Source: Jaminaea rosea
Taxonomy: Eukaryota; Basidiomycota; Exobasidiomycetes; Microstromatales
NCBI RefSeq assembly: GCF_003144245.1
Contig: NW_020289988.1
Span: forward strand, 1-64,000
Direction of reading: 5' to 3'
DNA length: 64,000 bases
The notes beneath the pieces were generated by a model that was not told where the DNA came from, searched no databases, and saw only the letters and a program-made list of their open reading frames with translations. This document shows, piece by piece, positions 39,714-50,940 of the stretch; the stretch's first letter is position 1; each line of letters opens with the position of its first letter. Made by a program: the position numbers and the translations under genes.

Positions 39714-41961
39714 TCAATCTACCCTCCGCACCCTCTTCCTGACCTCATCGCCGACGTCAGCTGCCACTCTCGCCTTCTCCTGCCCCGTGAGCTTCTCTAC
39801 ACCCCACCTCTTCGCAAACAAGCACATTTCGGCACAGAGCAGCGCCTGCGCTGTAGCCACCTTCGCCTCGCGTGCGTCGTCGGTAGCGCCTGTCATGTGC
39901 TCATCTTTGCCAAACGCCTTGACCATCAATCGCTCCACCCTCTCGGAGTCAAGCCAGCCAACCGCCTGCACACCTTCACGAGTGAGCAGCCGCTGCAACA
40001 GACGGTGCATTGGCCCGCCGCGAGGGTAGCGACGAGGGGCAGCAACAAAGGGCTGCTTGACTCGCTCATACACCTCCGGGGTTATGAAGGGGCGGGCAGC
40101 TTCGTAGAGGATCCACTTCTCGCGAAGAGCCTTCGTGCGCGGATCGAAGCGGAGCTTGAGAGAAGGCGGGAGAGAGTCGATCTGTGAAGCCAGAGTGAGA
40201 TCAAGGTCAGCTTGCGAAACAGCAAAGTTCTCGAGGCTGTGGCGACTCACAAATTGCGTAAGATGGTGGTCGAGAAACGGCGTCCTCGCCTCCAGCGCGT
40301 GAGCCATCTCTACTCGGTCACCCAAGTGAGTGAGCTGCTGGGTCACGAAAGTCGACCGCTGGTAAACGAGGAGAGCGGTGTGGAGAGGGTGGTACTTGTC
40401 CTCGCGGATAGCTTCCTGCGACTTGCGAGGCAGGCTGTCCAGCAGGGAGTCGAGTGCAGCATCACCTCCGCTTGGGTCGATGAATGACTCTGCCCATTCT
40501 TGCAGCCCTTCGTGGTGATGAGACGTGGAGAGCATGCCATGCATTGCCAAATGGGCGAGCGGTGGCCTCGCTGAGGTTGAGCAGCGCGGCTTGTTCGCGG
40601 GCAAACCATAGAAAGAGGGCAACGGCTGGAGGAGCTCCTTTGCCGGCTTGGCATCCTCGCATTGTCCCATTGCAGCGTCTCTCTCAGCAAATCTGTCCCC
40701 TCTGAAGATTGGGTAGCCTGCCAAATGCTCGTCCGATCCCTCGCCCGTCAAGACCACTTTGACGCCCTGCTGCTTGGCGAAACGCGCGAGCAGGTACTTG
40801 GCTACGCATCCCAGGTCCGCATACGGCAGCTCGCACTGCGCGATGACCTCCTCGAAGTATTGGCAGAGCATCTCCTCGTCTACTTTCAAAGGGCAGTATT
40901 GCGCCCCCACCCATTCTGCCGTGCGCTGTGCAATGCCCGCCTCGGACCACTCGTGGTCAAAGTCGATGGTGAAGCAGCGAAAGGTGCAAGGTGGGACACT
41001 CGGATCCAATGCGGGCGCTGCCTTGGCCTTGAGGAGGTGAGCTACAATGCCTGCTACGGCGGACGAATCGACGCCTCCGCTGAGGAAGACACCTACGGGG
41101 ACGTCAGAGCGTAGGCGGACGCGGATGGCATCGATAAGGCGGCTGCGAACGCCTGCCACGAGGGCGTCTATTGGTCGAGCATCGTCGATGGACTTCAAAG
41201 GAAATTGGCGGACAAAGTAGGACTGTTCGGTGATGCTATTTGTGTGCAGGTCGACCTCGAGGAGAGAACCGGGCTTCACCCATCGAATGCCGGAAAGTAG
41301 TGTACTGTTGCCTGTTCGCCAGCCCTCATTCAAAGCGGCAGAAAGGTCCCAGCGGGGTGCGCTGGGGAGCATGGCTAGAAGGCCCTTGATTTCGGAGCAA
41401 AAGGCGAGTTGCTGATCCTCTACGGTGTAGTAGAGCGGCTTGATGCCGTAGCGGTCGCGCACTGCGTAGAGCTTGGCGCGTGCTGGGTCGTGGAGGACAA
41501 ATGCGAATTCGCCTCGCAGGTGGGGCAACACAGCATGAATGTCGCCATCGAAGCGGTCATAGAGGGCGAGAAGGAGCTCGGAGTCACTGGAGGACGCGCA
41601 ACTGTAATTGGGGCAGAGTCGGTTGAGTAGCTGTTCCCACTCGTAGAATTCGCCGTTAACAATTGCGCGTGCAGAGGATGAGGTCGAGGCCATTGGCTGG
41701 CAACCACGAGCGTCGGGCCCCATGATAGCCAGACGAGCGTGACCGAGGGCTGCGAAACGGGATCGTTCAGGGTTCAGCAATGTCGCGTTACCGCGTTCTG
41801 CGCTAGTACGTACCGACTCTAGCGTCGTTGCTGACCCACGTTCCGCCACCATCCGGTCCGCGGTGGGCAATGGCGTCAAGCCCGCGCTCTAAACGCTCCT
41901 TGACATGCTGACTATCTTGCGCCCGACCACTCAGATCTAGCAAGCAGTCGATGCCGCACAT
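39714..41961 (-). CDS. glutamine-hydrolysing asparagine synthase, AsnB/AsnO type
   Basis: Two exons, 41961-41814 and 41749-39714, giving 727 residues. The intron (GTACGT...CGCAG) restores DARVALGHARLAI. The N-terminal class II glutaminase begins MCGIDCLLDLSG, so Cys2 is the expected nucleophile. It continues AIAHRGPDGGG, VNGEFYEWEQL and RDRYGIKPLYY. The synthase domain has the pyrophosphate loop FLSGGVDSSAVAG and VVLTGEGSDEHLAGYP, and ends with ALEARTPFLDHHLTQFVSRH. At over 700 residues it is longer than the cytosolic Asn1/Asn2 of yeast (about 570) and looks like the AsnB/AsnO class found in bacteria and many filamentous fungi. It either makes asparagine or amidates another acid; the substrate cannot be told from sequence. 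Confidence 0.88.
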
Positions 41962-42695
41962 CGTTGAGGATGGCGGCGTTGGATGCGAAGGAGGAGCGAG
42001 CGCAACGTCCTGACAGCAAAGTCGGGTGCGACGGCCGCCCGCCAGGCCCGAGAAAAAGTCGCCGATTCGCCAAGACCCCCCCGCACCCCGGCGCTCACCA
42101 GATTGCCGTGTTTTCCATCTCAGCGGGGCGCTGCAGGGTGAGAAAGTAGGGTCTGACCGCGGCGACCTTTTTCCCGTACACGCTTCTCCAGCCTTGCCTG
42201 CCCTACTTTGCGTCTCGAGCAAAGCGCGCATGTCCACGACAGGAGAGAGGTAGTTTGCTGATCACGCTGACTTCGATGTCCTCTTGTACGGCAGGTCAGA
42301 CTTCTCGCCGCTGCTTTCGCCGAGAATCGACCGAGGGGACCCCTTGCTCTTGCGCACCTGGCAAGACGAGTTGCGCAAGATATGAAGGTGGGGCGGCGAG
42401 CGAAGAGACGAGCTGAAGGGGCAAATGCGGGTCGCGAGGGGGAAATCTGAAAGGGCGATGGTATCATGGACAGAGTGGCGCGTCGACTAGCTAGGCGCTG
42501 CTCAGGCTCCTTTCGGAGAATTCGGAAGTCCACGACGGCCTGGCTCACACGATCGCGCCACTCAGGCACGCACGCGTCGAGGGACGGAAGTAGAAAGTGG
42601 CGGGCGGGCAGGCGGCGGCTGGTTGAACCAACACTCTTAGTTTGCTCGCAAGCTTGCCTCTCGATCCATCACTCCAATGTTCTACGACCATACCA
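41962..42695. other. divergent region between asparagine synthase and SNM1-type nuclease
   Basis: No confident gene. A minus-strand frame of 115 codons (ATG at 42467, stop ending 42120) starts with a basic, serine/alanine-rich leader resembling a mitochondrial presequence and ends in a basic segment, RRKVGQARLEKRVREKGRRG. I match it to no family and see no clear splice structure, so I leave it uncalled. Confidence 0.3.
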
Positions 42696-45600
42696 ATGTC
42701 GCGCAAAGCTCACTCGTTCCTGCACGAGTATCCGCGCATTCGCGTTGATAGATTCACAGAATCGAGGGAGCGCGTGCCCGACTTTCTGCTGCCTCCTCGA
42801 TGCCGTGCAGGTGCTGCTAAGCGTCAAGACGAAGACGAAGACGACGACGAGCCCGGTCCGTGGGATGACCTCGACCAAGACGACGAGAGCACCTTGAAGG
42901 CCAACGGTGGCGTTCGCTTCTTTCCGGCCCCGACTATACAGCTCCTCTCCCACATCCATGCCGACCACATCGAAGGCCTCTCCGCCCCCCTGCGAAGCTC
43001 TGCCCCAATCTACTGCTCCGCCGCCACAAAGGAGATGCTCATGCGACTCGAGTCCCAGAAGTCGCGAGAGAAAGGAGCTTGTCGGGTTCCCATGGGTGAG
43101 GGAGCTCGCAAGCGGCCCTATGAGTGGCTGCGCGTTACAGCCAAGCATGCCAAGGCGAAGAAGAAGTTTACTGGGTTGGCGCCTGCGCCAAGGGATCTGC
43201 TCCACGCGCTGCCATTCAACACGCCGACCGAGCTCCGATACTCTCCTGGCGTAAATATACGCATCACTCTGCTCGATGCCAATCACATGTCGGGGAGCAC
43301 GATGTTCCTGATTGAAGGACATAGAGGAGCGGTGCTCCACATGGGCGATTGTCGTGCGGAGACGTGGTGGATCGAGGCGTGAGTGCGTGGCGCAATGGAC
43401 ATGCGAGAAAGCTGATACTGACGACTGACTCGTGTCCGCACGCAGTCTGGTGCGTCACCCTTCCATGCAGAAGTATGCCTCTTGGCAAGACGGCCAGCAG
43501 CAACAGCAAGCAGAGACATCGTCACTCCCTTCTCGACTTGGCGTCACGCAGAGCGGGCTCGCGCAACAGTACTCTCCGCCGCGTAGCGAGACTCAAATTA
43601 CTTCGACGTCTTCGTCCAGCAGCCGCAAGACGCCAACAACTCCATCGCAGCGCAAGCCCAGCAGCGTCCAGATGGCCACTGGTCGAGATCTCCGCCTGCA
43701 GAACATCTACGTTGACGACGAATGGTTGTCGAATGCGGGCTGGCCCCCTTCCAAGATGGACGCCGCGCAGGACGTCGTCGACTTGATGAAGCGCTATCCG
43801 GAGGACACGAGCTTCTTTATCGACTGTTGGACTTGGGTGGGTGCCGTGCGAGCGCGCGATAATTATGATGACGACCAGCTGCTGACTGTGCCCCTCTACC
43901 TGCTTGCCAGGGGTTTGAGGAAGTCTTTCTCGCAATCGGGAAGACGCTGCGGGACGCCACAGGCCAAGGAGCGCGCGTACATGTCGACCCCTATAAATGG
44001 TCGATGTACACCCTCGCCGGCGATCGCTCCCTCCCCTTCCTCACCAAGACCGCCTCTGCAACTCGTTTCCACGCCTGCGAGCGCACTCAGGAATGCGACC
44101 ACATGTGGGAAGATGCGAGCTTGACGATTGGCGAAAGCGAAGCCGCGTGCCATCTGGTCGACCACTGGACAGGACCAGTCCATTCTGTTCCCTTGTCGCG
44201 ACAAGAGCAGGAGTACTACGAGACGCAGGTGAGGGAGAGTGCGGCCCAATCTTCTGCAGCGGCAGGCAGCTCCGCAGTATCGCCTCTGACCGTGTACGTC
44301 AAGGTCTTGGGCACATCGATCGAGGAGTGGGCAACGCTGCGCGCTCAGTCACACGCGGAGATCGACAAGGCCCAGCGTGGCGAGGCCTCCTACCCCGCAT
44401 GGCTCGCATGCCCGCTTCAACGCCACTCGTGCCTTCCAGAGCTGCAGCGCCTCGTGCGCTCCTTTAGGCCCTGCACCGTCACTCCTACTTCGAGTCAAGA
44501 GGACCATTACTTTCTTGCCTCGAGGCTGTTGGGGCCGTATTTGGGGCCGGGCGGGCAGCAGAGGATCGAGAGAGAGGCGAGGGAGGCGACTCCTAGCGAC
44601 GTGTGGCGGGTGTGCGAGGAGAGAATGCCAAGCGGGGGACTCGGCGATGCTGAGGACTGGAACGAGGTGCTGAAGAAGTATCACGAGGCGAGGCAGCCGC
44701 CGCTCGATCTTAGCCAGAGTGGTGCGGTGAGCAAGGGGAGGGCGAGGGACGAGGAGCACGAAGACGCCGACGTCAGCAACAGCCGCGTGTCTGCATCGCT
44801 CCCTGCACCGGTAGCAAGCGCGCCCATCACCAGCAACCCGCAAGTCGCCGTCGCCGCTCCATCATCATCCGCCGCAGGACCACCAAGCATTACTTCCCCG
44901 TCCGCCTCTGGCGCCAGAATCTTGGACGACGACCTCGCCCGCCGCTTCTTTGTCGTGCTGCGTATGTGCGTCGTTCCGCACCTCAAGCTCCTCAACGTTC
45001 CTGGCGGGACGGAGGGCTCCGAGGCTTGGAGGGCGGTGAGGAAGCTCAAACCAGGCTGGGCGGCCACTGCCGAGAGGATCATGTACAAATACACCGAGGT
45101 GTTGGGCGATGACTGGGCGTGCAGCGCGTACGTGAGGGACGAGGTTGGGCAGACGAGGAAGAGAGTTAAGAAGGAGTCGGGTGCGAATGCGCTAGCAGGG
45201 CCGTCGCGGCTCGCCGTCGCGGGAGGCACAAGCCGAGGAGTGGGTAGGCAAGATGATACGGTCACCTGCGCTGAGCTGCGCGAGGCAGACGAGGACTGGC
45301 TGCCCCTTCTCCTCTCACAGCTGGACACTCAACCCTCTGCTCCGCTCCGACTTGTCGAAGACCTCTGCAGCGCGAGCGCGACACATCTCGCCGCCATCCA
45401 TGCCGAGCTGGAGCTGCAGGCGGGCGTGTACGGGCGAGTGCGAACAGAAGCGATGCAGCGCGTCAACGGGTCGGCCGTGCTTGCAAGACAGGCTGGATTC
45501 ATTGTAGAAGGGCTAGCGAGGTCAATCGCGCTCGTGGGGCAGGGCGAAGGTGACGATGGGGTGGGCATGCGCCGAGAGACCTTTCTCCGGCTCGTTGCGC

Positions 45601-45836
45601 TGACAGACGTGGCGTTGCAGATTGCTGCGCTGCTTCTAGGGAGTGGTGGGGTCGAGGAAGACATCGTGGATCAACTACGCCCCGCTCTTGTGTCCTGCGG
45701 TGAGGGATTGAAGAGGATGCTTAGCTCTTTGGAGGGCGGAGGACTAGCATGGGCGCAGCAGGAGCGAGAGGATGGGCTGGTGTTGCTCCGCAGGCTGGAG
45801 AAGACGATGCGCATGGCAGAGGAGGAGGCGGCCTAG
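42696..45836 (+). CDS. SNM1/PSO2/Artemis-family metallo-beta-lactamase nuclease
   Basis: Three exons: 42696-43378, 43446-43836 and 43911-45836, giving 999 residues. Introns are GTGAGT...CGCAG and GTGGGT...CCAG, restoring WWIEALVRHPSMQKY and CWTW|GFEEVFLAIGKTLR. The nuclease core has HIHADHIEGL (residue 85 onward), LDANHMSGSTMFLIEG (about 192), HMGDCRAE (about 214) and, in the beta-CASP part, VHVDPYKWSMY. The N-terminus (HEYPRIRVDRF) fits the Artemis/Snm1 group. An acidic run sits at residues 47-68. The C-terminal 450 residues form a poorly conserved extension. Relatives cut DNA ends and hairpins or unhook interstrand crosslinks. Whether this is the Pso2 or the Artemis-like member is not settled. 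Confidence 0.87.
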
Positions 45837-45947
45837 ACGCGGGGGCCCTGCGCGCTTGGCAGGGGGTATTGCTTTGCTCATTTTATATCCACACACAATC
45901 ATCATATCCCGCTCCCAATTCTCCAGTCGTTCTCGCGCTTGCTTGTC

Positions 45948-47410
45948 TCAGGCCTCCGGCCGCTGCCGCTGCATCGCCCACTCGTAGAAGCTCGCGGGAA
46001 GGAAGCCGACGCGTTCGATATCTCCCTCTCCTTTTCCTACAACTTCGTTGCTGACTTGCTGCGGTGTGAGGCGGGTGACGCTGAGCGTGTGTGTGGTGGG
46101 CGAGAAGGAGAGGCGGTACACGGGTGGTGTGGCGTTCCGCTCCGCAGTATCGCTGTCATCGCCGCCGCCGTCGCCTCGTTTGGCCTCCTCATCTTGTAGG
46201 ATTGTCTCGCGTGCGAAGTTGAGCATCGCGTCTGCGAGGTTGAGCCCGGCCTGTGGATCCCATGCGTGCGGCTTGCCGCGGACAAGCTTCGGTATCTCGA
46301 GCGTTGAGAAGTCGTGCGTCCTGCGCGCGTGGGCACGGTGATCAGCTTGGACGGCAGCTTCGCTCGCTCGCTCGCTAGCTCGCGCACTCACGCCTGTAAC
46401 CTCCCACTCTTTGCGTCCCTGAAGCCGACGAGCACCCTCCCCACGCCCAGCAAGAAGCTCTGCATGTAGAAGCGCAGCATTTTCTCTTCAAAGCGCATCG
46501 TGTCGCGCTCGTTGCGTATCACCATGCTCGTCTTTAGTTCCACCTTTTGCCCTCGCTCGTCTACGCAGTCCACTTCCCCGCCCAGGATCAGGCGCGATGA
46601 GCCGAGCCGAGTCTTGACGACTGAGCACCATTGCGTATTCGTGTTCGGAATGCCCGACCATGGATCGTCCCGCGCGTAGTCGAAGGGCCGTGAGCTGGGC
46701 GTGTGAGTGGACCAGGACTCAAAGGAGGAGCCATGGTATGTGAGACGGGCAAGTCCCTCTTCTCGTGATGAGGTTGCCGGCCCTTGGCGGCGCTGCGCCT
46801 TCTCCACGAGCATCTGCGGCGACAAGTGCTCCTCAATGTACATCGTCCCCTGCACCAGCATAGCATTCATCTCCCACCCATCGCGCTGCTCGTACAACGC
46901 CGTGCACATCCTCGTCGCCATCCCGCGCCACGTAACCACATCAGCGCGTCGCCTTGCTCGATCGAGCGCTTCGTCTCTTCCAAGCTCCATGAGCGAGTAG
47001 CACAGTGCGTCGAGATGTTCGTTGCGCGTATCATCTTTGCTGATGTGCTGCCCGTAACCGCGGTTGAGGTCGGCGTTCGGCGGAGGCAGGTGGAAATGCA
47101 TCAGAGAGCGGTCATCGTGATGAAGGCGACGATCCCCATCGTAGGAGAAGGTGGTGATCTATTCGGGCTGCTGGAAGAGAGCGTGACTTTTGCTCCAGTG
47201 TAGCGCATGACGAGGGGCAAGGGACAAGTGCCATGTTGAGGGCGAAGGATCTAAAGGGAGCGAAGGCGCAGATGGGTCTTGTCCTTCTGCAGCGCGAACA
47301 GCAGCGGGTCGAGGTGGGAGGCTAGCGAATCCGTTCTTGGTCGAAAGTGCTTCTGCTGGAGGCGATTCTGATGCTGCACGCTTGATTCCGCGCGCTGAGG
47401 AAGATGGCAT
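45948..47410 (-). CDS. RAI1: RAI1/DXO-family decapping nuclease with an in-frame TAG
   Basis: Exons 47410-46392 and 46320-45948, with a GTGAGT...GCAG intron restoring LQA|THDFSTLEIPKLV. Family marks: GYGQHISKDD, WRGMATRMCTALYE, GWEMNAMLVQGTMYIEEH, GGEVDCVD and VELKTSMVI (metal-binding acidic residues), and LRFYMQSFLLGVGRVLVGFRD. RAI1 partners the exonuclease Rat1 and removes pyrophosphate or defective caps from RNA in the nucleus. The oddity is codon 84: FQQPE, then TAG, then ITTFSYDGDRRL, all in one frame. The family pattern expects an unbroken QP-x-E-I-T-x-F-S-Y-D, so the stop seems to replace one residue, probably Glu. No intron with a plausible donor would remove it. It could be a real nonsense allele, a sequence error, or readthrough. 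An internal ATG at 47101 would give a shorter protein with the catalytic residues. Confidence 0.82.
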
Positions 47411-47892
47411 CGAGGTTTGGCAGCGATGAAAGCAAGTGAAGGAGCATATATCGAGGCAAGGTAGAAGTGAAGGATGAGCAACCCGGAGACACGGAAGGCG
47501 GAGAGGCGGGCCAGTCTCGCATGAGGTCGGCGCGGGTCGAGCGGAGCATTTCCACCGGCGCTCGCCGTCCAACACTTCCCGTGCTTTCATGTCTCCTTCA
47601 CCAATTCATTCGATCTCGCTAGTGGCTCATTGCACAGCAAGCGCCTTGCAAGCTGTAGGCATCAATCTCCTCATACAGCAGTCTAGACCAGACATTGCCC
47701 TGCACATGCATTCTTTGGCCGTCACCCGTCTTTTCTCTCCTCTGTTGCGTCACGCGCGCCAATCGTTCATGATTTCCATGTACACTGTATCTCGGATTGA
47801 AAGTCATATCATGCCCATCTACGGCTACCGGCGTACAGGCAAGGTCTCTGCAGGTCTCTCTCTGCCATGCCTGTCCAGTGTGGCAGCTCAAT
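47411..47892. other. region upstream of RAI1 and downstream of methylcitrate dehydratase
   Basis: No gene supported. It holds the RAI1 promoter and the 3' end of the PrpD-type gene. Confidence 0.4.
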
Positions 47893-49802
47893 TTAAGCCT
47901 GAACGAGCTTCGATGGCTTCCAGAGGTCGACGAAGTCGTTGACGGCCATCTTGGACACCTTGTCGTGCTCGTTGAGGAGGCTGACAATCTTCTGGGCGTC
48001 GGCATCGTTGGCGAACTGGCCCTTGAGGTGCTTCTCGAGCTTGGCCTTGATGAGAGGCTTGGCCTCTTCACGCCTACGAGCATGGCCGACGGGGTATTCT
48101 ACGGCGTTGCGGATCTTGGAGCCGTCGTTGAACTCGATCTCGACGTCGTTGGCGATGGAGCGGCGCTCGGGGTCGAGGTAGCCGGCGGAGTATTCCTCGT
48201 TCTCCTCGACGTACGTCTTGGCTCGGAGCTCGTCGATCTTTGGGTTCGCAGCGGCGTACTCATCGGTGTAGTGCTGGGGGTCGAGGTAGCCTTCAATGAG
48301 TGGCACGGCCGTCCTGCGTCGGCGAAGAGAATTAGGGTGTCAGTTTCCAGTTCGACCAGCCTGACCGTCGCCCCAGGGGAAACACACATGTATTGAATGC
48401 AGCTGGGAGAGCGAGGCGAGCGCGAGAGGAAGGAAGGGAGGTCGTCAGTGCTTCTCGCCTTAATCAGCTACGATGCGGGCGCGCCACTCACTGGTCACGG
48501 TCGGCGAAGTTGTTCAGTTTGCCCTGCTTGCTGATGATTCGGATGGTAGCCTCCGTCGAGCGAATTGTGATCTTCTTGATGTCATCCACGGTCTTTCCGG
48601 CGGCCTTCATCTCTTTGTGCAGCGTCATGGCGGCTTCCACGCCTGGAGAGGAAAGCACGGGGGAGGCCATTGCGGTCAGCCTGACGTCAACATCACACTC
48701 TCAACGCTGAAAATGAAACGCAACTTGTCTGTGAATGATACTCAGCGCTGGCCAGTTTGAAAAGGACGTGTTCCATGACGTAAGAGCCGTATTCGCGAGT
48801 GAACTTGAAGGGCTTGCCCTTGAAGAGGACGTCGTAGAAGCCCCAAGTCTTGGCGGTGAGGACAGATGGGTAGCCACCCTCTCCACGCTGGACAAGCAAA
48901 GCGAGGTTGACAGCACGAGAGCAGGCGTCTCCAGCGGCCCAAGACTTGCGAGAACCTGCGTTGGGGGCATGGCGGTAGGTACGGAGAGACTGACCGTCGA
49001 CGAGGGCCTGGGTGATGGTGTCGACGGTCTGGTCGCGGGTGTTGCCGATCATCTGGGATACGACGGCGGCCGAGGCGAGCTTGACGAGGAGGACGTGGTC
49101 GAGACCGACGCGGTTGAAGGAGTTCTCGAGGGCAATGACACCCTGAATCTCGTGAGCCTTGATCATGCCCGTGAGGACGTCGTGGACGGTCAGGGGAGCC
49201 TTGCCCTTGGCGATGTTGGTGCGCGAGAGCCAGTCGGCGACGGAGAGAATGGCACCGAGGTTGTCAGAGGGGTGGCCCCACTCGGCAGCGAGCCAAGTGT
49301 CGTTGAAGTCGAGCCAGCGAATCATGGCACCCGTGTTGAAGGCGGCACGGATCGGGTCGAGGACGTACGGCGTTCCGGGGACGTGGGCGCCGTTGGGGAC
49401 CTCGGTGCCAGGGACAACGGGACCAAGGACGCTACGGGCCTGGGGGAAGCGCAGAGCCTCCATGCCGCATCCGAGCGTGTCGAACAGGTCGAGACGGGCG
49501 GTGTCGTAGGCGACGTCGCTCTTGATCTGGTAGTTGTGGACGTAGTCGGCGATTTGCTGAACGACCTGGTCAGGGTCAGGACGAGCATTGTCTTCACCGA
49601 GACCTACACCTCCTGCCATCTTTGCTGCAGAAGTCGAGAATGCGGCGGTGCGGGAAGAAGGAGTGAAGGTGCGCGTTGATGCTGCGAGGACGCGAGAAGA
49701 GCTTCGGAGCGTGGAGAAAGCCCGAGGCGCGGCGGCGAAGTTGCTCTTGGAGGAAGATCGGAGAGCGGCAGACAGAGGGGTCGTCGAAGGAAGGCGGGGC
49801 AT
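47893..49802 (-). CDS. PDH1: 2-methylcitrate dehydratase, mitochondrial (PrpD family)
   Basis: Four exons: 49802-48725, 48642-48492, 48402-48388 and 48313-47893, giving 554 residues. The third exon is 15 bases long and its inclusion yields [20 protein letters not shown], the conserved PrpD stretch. Introns start GTTGCG, GTGAGT and GTGTGT. The leader ([20 protein letters not shown] onward) is rich in Ser, Ala and Arg and suits mitochondrial import. The core includes [28 protein letters not shown] and EYHSQTSVEAAM. The enzyme dehydrates 2-methylcitrate to 2-methyl-cis-aconitate in propionyl-CoA breakdown. Its partner genes (methylcitrate synthase and lyase) are not in the window. Confidence 0.93.
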
Positions 49803-50940
49803 CGCGTGCGCGAGGGAGGTGTGTGAGGTTGAGAGGAAGGGATGTCGTAGACGTCGACGTGCGATGCTGCGATGTGGCTTCTTCTTTAACGGACGGCCGA
49901 GATGGTTGATTGCCTTTCCGGTCCCACCCTTCCCTTCGCCCCGCCGCCGCTGCCCACCCCACGTCAATCCGACCGGCGTTATGCGCCGCTGAGCTGTCCA
50001 TTGACCTCGTCTGAGCTGGGCGCGTGAGACTACCGGTCTCTCCAAGCCATGTCCGCTCTCGCCCGGTCGAGCCTGTTGGACCGGCAGCGGTCCGTTGGCC
50101 GGCGACGCGACACGTGGAAAGCGAATGAGCTGAACCAACATGAGCACCACCTTCCTGCGGTGCTCGTTTCGCCCATTGGACGAAGAGTGATTGGACCTTT
50201 GATTGCCCTGCGCGGCAGTCGAAGAGAAGCTTCGGGTGGTACTGCGTGCGGCAAGAAGACAGATATGTAGGGGCGGGCGGATCTAGGCGTTCCCTGACTG
50301 CTTCGCACCGTGGACGGAATCGATCAAGACATCTATCATTCGGGGACTATGACTATTACTCGAGAGTGCATTTGCTGCGCCGGAGGGGGAGGGGGGGGGG
50401 GGGGGGGGAGAGGATCAGGGGATGGCAGCACATTGCTCCTCTCTGATCGTTACGAGCTGCCTTCGGTGGCAAAGAAGGGCACGCCGCCTGCCTGCCGTGC
50501 TTGAGGGCCATGGTGATGGCCCCGCGCGCTACGAGGAGAAAGGGCAGAGGAGAAGGTGTGCAGCAAGGAGAGAGAAGCAAGTCGGTGTGGGCACCAGTTC
50601 ACGTCGTCGATCAAGAAGTCTCATCTATTTGGGGGATCATATGTGTCGAGCGCGAACTTGACACATTCGATGAGGTGAGCTCGAGGACGGCTGCTCCACC
50701 TCTTTGCCCAACTTCCTTTGAGCTGCCGCAACGGCTTGCTTTTTGCAGGCGAGGGTCGAGGACAATGACGCCACTGTCCTTCGTCGAGCTGCTGATGTCT
50801 CGAGCGTTGGGCTCTGCCGATTCCGTTGGCGGAAGCCCTGGTCATCTGGCACATCGCTGCGACTTGTCCTGACTGGACCACGCGTCGCGACTGTCGATAT
50901 CGCGCGCCGTCTCGTTGGACCATTTGGCGGCCTTATGTCG
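49803..50940. other. gene-free stretch upstream of methylcitrate dehydratase
   Basis: No coding region that I can support. It contains an 18-base G run. The rest is unremarkable GC-rich sequence with short open frames on both strands. Confidence 0.4.
50391..50408. repeat. G homopolymer, 18 bases
   Basis: An unbroken run of 18 G follows GGAGGGGGA. Such a tract can fold into a G-quadruplex and is prone to replication slippage and sequencing-length errors. It lies in a gene-free stretch. Confidence 0.9.

Noticed and set aside
42120-42467. 115-codon frame with a presequence-like start, possibly a mitochondrial ribosomal protein
   Set aside because: The basic C-terminal segment is only vaguely like known ribosomal proteins and there is no supporting splice structure; recorded as an uncalled stretch.
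48735-49679. 314-codon frame on the plus strand opposite methylcitrate dehydratase
   Set aside because: It is antisense to conserved PrpD exons and shows no domain of its own.
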